Assembly: GCF_003711515.1 (NCBI RefSeq)
Contig: NW_021167090.1
Span: 875,346 to 939,345 of the forward strand
Direction of reading: 5' to 3'
DNA length: 64,000 nucleotides
DNA from: Sodiomyces alkalinus F11
Taxonomy: Eukaryota; Ascomycota; Sordariomycetes; Glomerellales; Plectosphaerellaceae
This document shows, in pieces, positions 56,145 through 64,000 of the stretch. Below the pieces are notes generated by a model. It searched no databases, was not told the DNA's origin, and saw nothing but the letters and a program-made list of their open reading frames with translations. Both the position numbers and the translations under genes were made by a program. How positions within the stretch are numbered: position 1 is the stretch's first letter; each line of letters starts with the position of its first letter.

Positions 56145-57653
56145 ATGGCAAGTCGCTTCCAGCTCGGGGCCGCGACCGGCCAGCAGCTTCTCGACCCTTG
56201 GGCCCAGGGGATCAGCGTCATGAGGGAGGTTTGCTCCCGCTGGTCCCAGCTGGACATCACGCAAATCGGATCCCTCATCGCCATCGCCGGCACGGTACCC
56301 ACGGCCTGGCGACTTCTACAGCGCGTCTCGCAGGAGGCCTACGGCTGCGTCCGGCGCTTCTTCCTCGCTTCCGTCACCATTCCCGGCGACGACCCCCTCA
56401 ACCGGAACGTGGTGCAATGGATCCTCGCCAACCGCCCGCGCCACTGCCGTTCCTTCACCGGACGCACCGACATGGGCCGTGCCGCCCACGGCGACCGCGC
56501 AGCGGCCCTTAAGAAGAGCCAGCACGCGATCCAGTACCTCCCGCACTGGAGCACACGATGGCTCTGGTACGGCGGGTGCCTCTTCGTCGTGACCCGGAAC
56601 CGCGCGGATTTCAGCCGCGGTGCCCTGTCGGATCCGAGCAACGACGGCATCGGCAACGAGGCCCTGACCGTGAGCTGTTTCGGCTGGTCCGCGGAGCCCG
56701 TCAAGGCCTTCATCCACGCGTGCCGCGAGTACGCGGAGCGACAGACGCAGTTCTTCGTCATCATCTACGCCCGCGACCGGTACGGGCTTGCCTGGAAGCC
56801 CAAGGCGCGCAAGCCGCTCCGGCGCCTGGACACGGTGCACTTCGACGAGGGCGTAAAGCGCGAGCTCGTGAGCGATATACGGAACTACCTCGACCCCCGG
56901 ACGCAGAAGCGGTATCAGAGCCGCAGCATGCCGTATCGCCGGGGGTACCTCTTCTACGGACCGCCCGGGACCGGCAAGTCTTCGCTCTCCGTGGCCATCG
57001 CGGGCGAGTTTGGGCTCGACCTTTACGAGGTCAAGATCCCCAGCGTCGCTACCGATGCGGAGCTGGAGCAGATGTTCCAGGAGGTCCCGCCTCGGTGTAT
57101 TGTGTTGCTTGAGGACATTGACGCCGTGTGGAAGGACTGGTCGGCGGGTGAGAAGAAGAACCAGACCAACGGGCAGGACGGGCAGAATAATAATAACAAC
57201 AACAACAACAACAGTGCGCCAAACTGCACTTTGTCCGGACTCTTGAATGTCTTGGACGGCGTGGGGTCGCAGGAAGGCCGTATCCTCATCATGACCACCA
57301 ATCGGCCCAAGCAGCTGGACAGCGCCCTCGTCCGACCCGGTCGTGTCGACATGAAGGTCTTCCTTGGGAACATCAGCCAGAAGTCTGCCAGGGACATGTT
57401 CCTCCGCATGTTTTCTCCCGACTTGGGTTGTTCGGCGGACCTCGACATGGAGGAGGTGGAGAAACTCGCGGATCGGTTTGCCGCCGAAATACCCGAGGAT
57501 ACGTTCACGCCTTCTCTTTTGCAGGGCTTTTTCCAACTTCATCTAGAGAGTCCACTGAACGCCGTTTCCAGCATTGGCGCCTGGGTCAAGAAAGAGCTTG
57601 AAAAGAGCTCCGACAAGGACTTTGAGCTCATACATGATAGAAAGCGGTCGTGA
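56145..57653 (+). CDS. BCS1-like AAA ATPase
   Basis: Single exon of 502 residues, start in good context (GACCATGGC). A single hydrophobic segment near residues 41-58 (IGSLIAIAGTVPTAWRLL) is followed by a BCS1-N domain (to about 245). The AAA core has Walker A GPPGTGKSS (about 272-280), Walker B IVLLEDIDAV (about 317-326), sensor 1 IMTTNRP and the arginine-finger region RPGRVDMKVFLG. Between Walker B and sensor 1 lies an insert with nine Asn (about 348-356). True Bcs1 inserts the Rieske protein into complex III. Filamentous fungi carry many divergent paralogues of unknown role, and the insert suggests this is one of them. Membrane location (mitochondrial inner membrane) is inferred. Confidence 0.9.
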   Translation: MASRFQLGAATGQQLLDPWAQGISVMREVCSRWSQLDITQIGSLIAIAGTVPTAWRLLQRVSQEAYGCVRRFFLASVTIPGDDPLNRNVVQWILANRPRHCRSFTGRTDMGRAAHGDRAAALKKSQHAIQYLPHWSTRWLWYGGCLFVVTRNRADFSRGALSDPSNDGIGNEALTVSCFGWSAEPVKAFIHACREYAERQTQFFVIIYARDRYGLAWKPKARKPLRRLDTVHFDEGVKRELVSDIRNYLDPRTQKRYQSRSMPYRRGYLFYGPPGTGKSSLSVAIAGEFGLDLYEVKIPSVATDAELEQMFQEVPPRCIVLLEDIDAVWKDWSAGEKKNQTNGQDGQNNNNNNNNNSAPNCTLSGLLNVLDGVGSQEGRILIMTTNRPKQLDSALVRPGRVDMKVFLGNISQKSARDMFLRMFSPDLGCSADLDMEEVEKLADRFAAEIPEDTFTPSLLQGFFQLHLESPLNAVSSIGAWVKKELEKSSDKDFELIHDRKRS

Positions 57654-59014
57654 CGAGCGGTTGTGACGTGTACGATGTCTGTGATTCGGTATGTCTTGAC
57701 TCTTGTATACTAGGTTATATATATTTCATGGGTTAGAAACGCATTCTTCATGGACAGAGAGGACTTGGGGGTTCTATAGACTTAGACGATGGGTCAGCAA
57801 GGGTTCGCCTTTTTCATTACTACCGCTTGTTTCTGTATAAGATTCCTCTGACCGGGTTAAAAAAGACTTGGGCCGAGATTACATGTGTCATTCGCGGCGA
57901 CTTGCTTTTGATATACCCCGTAGTCCGGGTTCAGATATGTATGCCAAAAATAAGAAAGAGCCGGTACATGCGAGCAACAACGTTATAAGTACTCTATATC
58001 AAGAACGGCAATGTCCGGTAACAAGACATAAGAATGGTCTGGCAGGGCATATGAAAACACATGGTTTTTGGCTCGTAACAAGATAAATTATAGAGGAAAA
58101 ACAAGCAATATATGCAAGGGGAAAAGAGGAAAAGAGGAAAAAAAAAACATATAACACGTGCTACGCAGCCCATGCGAATTCGGAGGTTGGGGGCTCAAAT
58201 ATTCCACCCCACCGGGTCACGACCCACACGTAAGCAGGGGGGAAATCGTTAAGGGAAAAGGTCCTTTTTCGAGCACTTTTTTTGAAGCTATTCAGAACCG
58301 CGTATATATACGGCCCTCCCGTGTCAAATCCGAAGCTCGGCCCTGTTCGAACGACTCTGTAGTATCGCGATTGAAATCCATCGTTGTTGTTATTGTTGTT
58401 GTTGAAGATAGGAAAAGAGGAAAAAAGAGAGGCGTTGGAATACGACTGTTTGTATCAGGGGGCCCGTGCGTACGTGTGGGGTCGTGACCCAGTGGGGTAG
58501 GAATATTTTAGCCCTCAACCTCCGTTTTTCCCGCTCGCAGGGGAAACAATATTGACTTACCTAATCAAGTACATCCATCTCCAAGTCGGCCGTTATTTTC
58601 ACGTTTTCGTTTTCACTAGGCTAATAACCAACTCGTTGTCCACTGTCAAGCCCATCGAAGTCATGGATCCAGACCACGGAGTAATTACCACGTTATCCAT
58701 GCCCAACTTGGCCAGGAGTGATCCAAGAACTACGTCAAAGATGAGGTCACGAGTACATGATGTGGGTATGAAAAAGCTCCTAGTCCACGTTGGGGAAATC
58801 CCGCGGGTATATCGACGAGTCACGAAATATATTCACTTGCTACCTCAGGTAATTATGGGCCTCTCTTAACCTGATCCGTCCTAGGTAATGATTCGCAGGT
58901 ATTTGAAGACCGTACGTTCGAGGAATCGTGGCTCCGAGCTTGACGGAGAAAAGATGAGGACAGCGGCTTTGATTCTTGACGACTTCACAGCTTCAACTCC
59001 AGTGCTCCACCACC
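57654..59014. other. spacer, nothing recognised
   Basis: 3' flank of the BCS1-like gene and promoter of the alcohol dehydrogenase gene. It contains a TTGTTGTTATTG run at about 58382-58403 and the TACGGAGTAATTACC-like motif at about 58677. Open frames lack support. Confidence 0.4.
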
Positions 59015-60094
59015 ATGACAAGCGATACGGACTACAAGTTCGAAGGCTGGGTGGCCCACGATGCCTCCTCCGTCGACGGAAACATGAAGTGGCAAACCTA
59101 CACCCCGAAGCCCTTCACCGCCTCGGACATCGACATCAAAATCACCCACTGCGGCGTCTGCGGCACGGACCTCAGCAGCCTCCGCTCCGGCTGGAAACCC
59201 GCCGACTACCCCATCGTAGTCGGGCACGAGATCGTCGGCCACGTCGTGCGCGTAGGGTCCAACGTGACGGACTTCCAGCCGGGCGACCGCGTCGGCGTCG
59301 GCGCCCAGTGCAAGAGCTGCCTGCAGCCGGGCTGCCGGCCGTGCAACAACGACATGGAGCAGCACTGCCCCGACGAGTTCACCACCACCTACGACGCGCG
59401 GTACAAGGAGGACGGGAGCAAGGCCTACGGCGGCTACGCGCGCTACTGGCGCGGTCCCGCTAGCTTCGTCTTCAAGATCCCCGGCGCCATTCCCTCCGAG
59501 ATCGCCGCGCCGCTGCTCTGCGGGGGGTTGACCGTCTACGCGCCCCTAACGGACAACGGGGCCGGGCCGGGGAAGCGCGTCGGCATCGCTGGGTTCGGCG
59601 GGCTGGGCCATCTGGGGGTTCTCTTCGCGAAGGCGCTGGGGTGCGAGAAGGTTGTTGCCATCTCGCGGTCGGCGAGCAAGAGGGAGGATGCGCTTAGGAT
59701 GGGGGCGGACGAGTACATCGCCACGGCGGATGACGAGCAGTGGCATACCAAGCACGCGAGGTCGCTCGACTTGATCATCTCGACCATCTCTGGCGCCGAT
59801 TTCCCGCTCGACAAGTACCTCTCCCTCCTGGATGTCAAGGGCAACTTGATCCAAGTCGGCGCGCCGGAAGATCCGATGCCCTCGTTCAGCGCCTTCTCCT
59901 TGCTTGTGGGGGACCGGAAGGTCGGTGGTAGCACGATCGGGTCTCGCAAGCAAGCGCGGGAGATGTTGGAGCTGGCTGCCAAAACGAATCTGCGGGCTTG
60001 GGTTCAAGTGAGACCGATGAGCGAAGCCAACCAGGTCGTGGTGGATATGGATAAGGGAAATGCGAGGTATCGTTATGTGTTGCAGAATGAGTGA
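59015..60094 (+). CDS. zinc alcohol dehydrogenase, ADH6/cinnamyl type
   Basis: Single exon of 359 residues (start CACCATGACA). Medium-chain dehydrogenase/reductase. Catalytic zinc ligands are Cys46 (HCGVCGTD), His71-Glu72 (VVGHEIVG) and a later Cys in LLCGGLTVY. The structural zinc cluster region has Cys99, 102, 107, 110 and 118. The Rossmann motif is GFGGLGHLGV and the C-terminal part matches the NADP-dependent cinnamyl-alcohol group (KVGGSTIGSRKQAREMLELAAK). It probably reduces aromatic or aliphatic aldehydes with NADPH in the cytosol. The spacing in the structural zinc loop differs from the usual C-x2-C-x2-C-x7-C. Confidence 0.94.
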   Translation: MTSDTDYKFEGWVAHDASSVDGNMKWQTYTPKPFTASDIDIKITHCGVCGTDLSSLRSGWKPADYPIVVGHEIVGHVVRVGSNVTDFQPGDRVGVGAQCKSCLQPGCRPCNNDMEQHCPDEFTTTYDARYKEDGSKAYGGYARYWRGPASFVFKIPGAIPSEIAAPLLCGGLTVYAPLTDNGAGPGKRVGIAGFGGLGHLGVLFAKALGCEKVVAISRSASKREDALRMGADEYIATADDEQWHTKHARSLDLIISTISGADFPLDKYLSLLDVKGNLIQVGAPEDPMPSFSAFSLLVGDRKVGGSTIGSRKQAREMLELAAKTNLRAWVQVRPMSEANQVVVDMDKGNARYRYVLQNE

Positions 60095-60602
60095 TGGGTC
60101 AGTTGGAGAAGGCCAACGCGGCCCGCGTTACACGGGGTGGTAGCCTGTGGACGAGAGAGAATATGATGAGTACATCCTTACTGTACAGTTGCCAGGCGAA
60201 ACGTTTCTACCCGGTCAAAAGTATCTGTAATGATGCAAGGCAGCCCGCAGCCTGCAGGCACGACAACTGTACGGTGTACCTTCCTAAAATGCTTATGACA
60301 AACGACGAAAGCGACGCACCTCGCAGGCTTGTTGTACCAATTATAAAAGCTCCCACCACGTTGCAGCCCGTTTGTATACCATACAACTACATACTCTATC
60401 CTCGGTAAAAGTCTACCAGGTGAGTCTCATGGTTAGGGCGACCACAAACATTTGGAGAAAAAAGATATATGTACTTACCTCAATTAGCAGGGTCTTTCAT
60501 CGTACCTTACCTTATACAACGAATTACTACACTTTCCGACATCCCGCAAAGATCACTTACGATCCAAATCACATCCGCGTATAACACGTACGCTTTGTAA
60601 AC
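60095..60602. other. spacer, nothing recognised
   Basis: 3' flank of the alcohol dehydrogenase gene and a promoter with an ACCTTACCTTA motif at about 60503. No gene was recognised. Confidence 0.4.
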
Positions 60603-61385
60603 ATGGCCGCCCAGACCGGAGAGAAGCGCGCCATTGACGAGATGATCGGTGACTCTAGAGTCTCAGCAAACATGCCTGCCATGACAGGAGAGAAGCGTAC
60701 CTTTGAAGAGATGTTTGGTGGCTCTGGAGCGGCCCATCTCGCCGAGGTGGACTATTCGATCCCTGAGGGTGGAACGCAAGCTCTCCTACCCCTCCCTGAA
60801 TCCGTCGACAGTCTGGAGGTCACGGTTACTAAGATGAAAGATCTCGCTCGAGTGGTTGAGCAGGGCAAAAGCCTGGCTATATACACAGGCTACCGTCGCG
60901 ATCCGGTCCAGATCGCCAAGATGGCCATGACCCCCTTTGAGAAGAAGCAGTATGAAGCTTGGGTCGCGGGTGCCGAAATGGCAGCGATCGACTGGGAGGG
61001 CAACAAGAAGGACGTGCCACGCGATGTGCTGTCCCAGGTCCGATTTTCCGAGTACGCTGCTGCGATGGACGAAATCTGGGGCCATGAGGGAGCGACGCCG
61101 GAGAACGCCGCTTGGCTGGCATCGGAGATGACACACGCGCTGCCGCTTCTCAGTGCCATCTCGAAGGTCTCGAAGACATGCACGGATCTCGCCAGCAGCA
61201 CTCGGGATTTAGACGAGATGGAGGTGAAGACGGCACACACGGCGGTCGCTGTTGCCATGGACAACATGACCCGGGTGTTCACGGCCATGCGCAAGATGTC
61301 TGCGACCGTAAACCGTTCGAAGGATATCCTCCAGGCGCGAGAACATGAGATCAAGGCCAGGATGCCCGGCTACAAACGCAGGTAG
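60603..61385 (+). CDS. 260-residue protein of unknown function
   Basis: Single exon starting at AAACATGGCC. The N-terminal 45 residues contain two copies of one motif, TGEKRAIDEMIGDS and TGEKRTFEEMFGGS, spaced 22 residues apart. The rest is mostly helical and hydrophilic, with SLEVTVTKMKDLARVVEQGKS, FEKKQYEAWVAGAEMAAIDW and a long C-terminal helix to the basic end KARMPGYKRR. There is no signal peptide, TM segment or known catalytic motif. Coding is supported by length, codon composition and start context only. A nuclear or scaffold role is possible but not shown. Confidence 0.65.
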   Translation: MAAQTGEKRAIDEMIGDSRVSANMPAMTGEKRTFEEMFGGSGAAHLAEVDYSIPEGGTQALLPLPESVDSLEVTVTKMKDLARVVEQGKSLAIYTGYRRDPVQIAKMAMTPFEKKQYEAWVAGAEMAAIDWEGNKKDVPRDVLSQVRFSEYAAAMDEIWGHEGATPENAAWLASEMTHALPLLSAISKVSKTCTDLASSTRDLDEMEVKTAHTAVAVAMDNMTRVFTAMRKMSATVNRSKDILQAREHEIKARMPGYKRR

Positions 61386-62225
61386 GATCCGATTCGTCAT
61401 TCACAGCCGCCCGTTCATCACTTATTGGTGCCGACTTTGATGTGAGCGGTGTCACGACTGCATGCGCTGCCGAACTCGGAACCTGTGCCTTGATAGTTGG
61501 TCCCGGTCTGGCTCCGTCTCCTTGCACAGCCATGAAGGTTGATGATTAGGGGGTTGGCAGGCAGAACTCGGTGGATGGGTTGTGTTGATAGGCCTAGACA
61601 AGCCTCAAACTCAGCACTGAAGTCATCACTGAAGTCATTCCCGTGCCAAGGCTGAAGGTGGAGACAATGGGCTCTCCCGATTGGTGGGACGACCCTTGGA
61701 TAACGCCGGCGATCGAAAGCATCCGAGGAGAATCACCGGCGGGTGCGCCTTTAGGTATATAATATATCTAATTATCCATTACTGTTTTGCTCAAGATTTC
61801 AAATAGCTACGCGGCTAAAATGATGGTAAGATACATACGGGTTGGGTTGTGGCGGCGTAGGTTAAAATCCGCGAAACCTTTGTGTACCTATTTTCTTTTG
61901 TATGGTACTTCTTATGTCAGCCCCTTATCTAGGCTTATCTTGTACCACCTTCAGGTCTTCTGGAGTCTCCCGTCCTCATCGACTTGCCGCTTACCATGTT
62001 GTACAGAAGATATACCTTATAGGTACAGTGATCATATGGTCCCTCCCACATACCCGATCAACTTTTCACTTTCTGAATTCGAAACCCGATCTGTTTCTCA
62101 GTCAAATGGTAACGTGCCATACGATCATTCCTGATTAAGGGCAGTCAGCACTTCGGGAACCATCGTCGCATCCATCGCATTCATCACATTCGTCGAATCG
62201 TCAGTGACAGTGGTCGCTAATCGCC
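61386..62225. other. spacer, nothing recognised
   Basis: Includes the promoter of the SnoaL-like gene, with a TCATCGCATTCATCACATTCGT-like short repeat just before the start. No gene was recognised. Confidence 0.4.
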
Positions 62226-62778
62226 ATGTCGCCCTCTTACAAATCCGAGTACCCCGCCGGCCTGGCCGTGGACTCGAGCATCATCAGCTTCTTCGAAAAC
62301 TTCTACCGCATCTCCGACACTCCAGGCAACCACGAGGCCTACGCCGACAACTTCACCGACGATGCGACGTTCATTCTAGCCTCCAAAGTCAGTCGCGGCC
62401 GGTCGCAGATCATCTCGACCCGGAAGGGGATGTGGGCGAACATCGGTGCTCGCAGGCACGCACCTACCAAGATATTCCCCTTCGGTAACAACTCGCGCGC
62501 ATTCATGCTTCATGGAGACGTCGCCTTCGCTTTCAGGGACGGCCGCCAGGGGACGCTACCGTGGGCCGCCCGCGCCGAGTTGGTGCAATCGCCAGCTGGC
62601 GGTTGGAAGATGAGATTCTATCAAGTCTACCTTGTAGGTCGCCCGTTTCCATTTTCTGTCCCACAGCCGATGTCCCCCTTCCAGGGCTGACCGCAATACT
62701 CTACGCCTTCAGGATACTCTACCCCTTCGGAATACCGGTAATGGCGTCGATGGTACGAAGTCGTCTGAATCTACATGA
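62226..62778 (+). CDS. SnoaL/NTF2-like protein
   Basis: Two exons (62226-62633 and 62713-62778; GTAGGT donor, GGCTGAC branch region, TTCAG acceptor) give 157 residues. Without splicing the frame would end at 62690 with an unrelated tail. With splicing the sequence continues FYQVYLDT, which fits the C-terminal strand of this fungal group. The body reads FFENFYRISDTPGNHEAYADNFTDDATFILASK, then RKGMW, FPFG and DGRQGTLPWAARAEL, a cone-shaped alpha+beta NTF2-like fold. Such proteins include polyketide cyclases and many small hydrophilic proteins of unknown role. No signal peptide. No biosynthetic cluster is adjacent. Confidence 0.8.
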
Positions 62779-64000
62779 TCCGTCGGCTTTTGCGCAACGC
62801 CGCAAAGGTGGTTCAAGCAGAGAAATACTCTCGAAAACCTCAACTCATCTCCGGGTGCGGAGATACGTTGTTCGGTAATAAATTGTCTGCAATCCTCGCA
62901 GACCATAATACCAAATGGCGAAAGATATGGAAAGAATGTATCCCCGGGCCGGGGGGATTCATTATTATTATTACTATTATTAATATTATTATTATTAATC
63001 TTTTAGGCTGGCAGGTCATGGTTTGGCAAAGGGCAGAGAGTCGGATGCGCCGAGAAGAACGGAAAATGCGCCGACGAGCGTTGGTTCTTTACCTGCGCTC
63101 ATATTAGCACAAGCGAGGCGATATTGGTCTCAGTTTTGCGTTCAGCATGGCTGTGATAATACGGAGCTAGGGAGTACTCCGTAGGTCCGGAAATGGACTG
63201 CCTGACGCAGCACCACAAATTTAAAATGTTCAGTGAAATCTCGAGGCCCATGTCATACTCCATCTATCAGGTTCATGTTGGCAATTAGGAAAGCGACGTA
63301 TATCCGGGTGTTCTCGGTTCCTGGGTTCTTCAGGTCGGTGAAACGACTGACCATAAGGGTCATGTAGCGTATAATCCATACCTCCCCCAGTTACCTTCCC
63401 GCCACGTCCTCGCAAACGAGATAAGGATCCCATGATCTTTGTAAGAGGTGAGTACGAATTTTGGTGGAATCTAGTTACTATAAATACGTGCTTTTCCGGA
63501 TACCCATCGGAAAACGAGACTGTAAGCTGGCTGCTCCGTATCCCGAGACTCCGAGACCCGAGACGCAAGACTAAGACACGCCGCACGCTCTAGCTCCAAG
63601 CAGACTAAATTCAAGCGAATGTACCACCTTCTCCCGATGGTGGCTGGCGGGTCATGCGGTGATATCAATTGTCTGGGAACTCCGATGATCCGAGGGTGTG
63701 AAAGCCCCCCTTCCGATGGCATCTCACCATCCCCTCTGCCACTGACGGCTCGCAGTATGCAGCAGCGCCGCAGCGGAAGTACCGGATGTGGAAGAACATC
63801 CCCGTTGGCTTTTACACTACGGAGTGTATGGCCACCCATAATGGGAATGGTTTTGGTTTGACAGCCCTATGTCCATTCTATTTCCTGTGGTGGTGCGTTC
63901 GGATAGATGGTTCCAACATCCGCCATCGGATCTTTGACTTTAGCGGCTTGTGTCTCTGGCGTAGATTATCCTCTGACGTGCTGGAATGTGGATGCATTCC
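62779..64000. other. 1.2-kb stretch to window end
   Basis: Apart from the ATT microsatellite and TACTCCGTA/TACGGAG motifs (about 63174 and 63819), no gene was recognised. Open frames on both strands lack start context or family resemblance. Confidence 0.4.
62961..62999. repeat. imperfect (ATT)n microsatellite
   Basis: About 39 bp of ATT/ACT/AAT triplets, non-coding. Confidence 0.8.

Noticed and set aside
56316..57542. 408-codon minus-strand frame antisense to the BCS1-like gene
   Set aside because: Shadow of a GC-rich exon; the plus strand carries all AAA motifs.
62634..62666. 33-nt in-frame intron-like segment in the SnoaL-like gene
   Set aside because: Too short for a fungal intron; the 79-nt alternative has a branch site and restores the expected C-terminus.
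1..64000. secondary-metabolite cluster
   Set aside because: A methyltransferase, GST, MFS, SnoaL-like protein and dehydrogenase are present, but they are scattered over 60 kb with housekeeping genes between and no PKS, NRPS, terpene synthase or cluster regulator.

Overview
The window looks like a chromosomal segment of a filamentous ascomycete, most probably a Sordariomycete (Sordariales/Chaetomiaceae-like; inferred). I find short spliceosomal introns (47 inferred, mostly GTRNGT...YAG with CTRAC-type branch sites), one intron-containing tRNA-Phe gene, GC-rich exons between AT-richer spacers, and a lignocellulose-degrading secretome (GH6 and a GH11 xylanase with CBM1). No virus, phage, bacterial operon or CRISPR array is visible.

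Left part (1-31 kb): a loosely packed, accessory-type region. It holds a GH6 cellulase without a carbohydrate-binding module, a class I methyltransferase, a NodL/maltose-type O-acetyltransferase tail-to-tail with a secreted histidine acid phosphatase, a glutathione S-transferase, a GPI-type cell-wall protein with long Asp-Thr-Asp repeats, a decayed protein-kinase gene, a fungal multi-pass membrane protein, a GNAT acetyltransferase, the GH11-CBM1 xylanase, tRNA-Phe(GAA), a secreted cupredoxin and a 12-exon allantoate-permease-type MFS transporter that carries a one-base frameshift. Most spacers are 1-3 kb, and one AT-rich block (about 6430-6940) may be an LTR-retroelement relic.

Middle part (31-45 kb): a compact housekeeping block. 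It contains frataxin, AP-3 sigma adaptin, a small mitochondrial-type membrane protein, cytosolic leucyl-tRNA synthetase (12 exons), a small GPI-type protein, DPH3/Kti11 and a peroxisomal half-size ABC transporter (PXA type). Several pairs are divergent and share 0.55-0.75 kb promoter regions. GTTCGT 5' splice sites, unusual elsewhere in the window, recur here.

Right part (45-64 kb): an 801-residue protein of unknown function with a possible HicA-like C-terminal fold, phosphoketolase and a large-subunit CAT-1-type catalase in divergent orientation, a BCS1-like AAA ATPase with a poly-Asn insert, a zinc alcohol dehydrogenase of the ADH6/cinnamyl type, a 260-residue unknown protein with a duplicated N-terminal motif, and a SnoaL-like protein.

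No clear novel multi-gene system emerged. The best leads are single genes: the Asp-Thr-Asp repeat protein, the 801-residue protein, two small genes that are easy to miss, and two genes broken by indels in homopolymer runs. Exon borders were derived by hand from splice signals, reading frame and family expectation. No database search was run.
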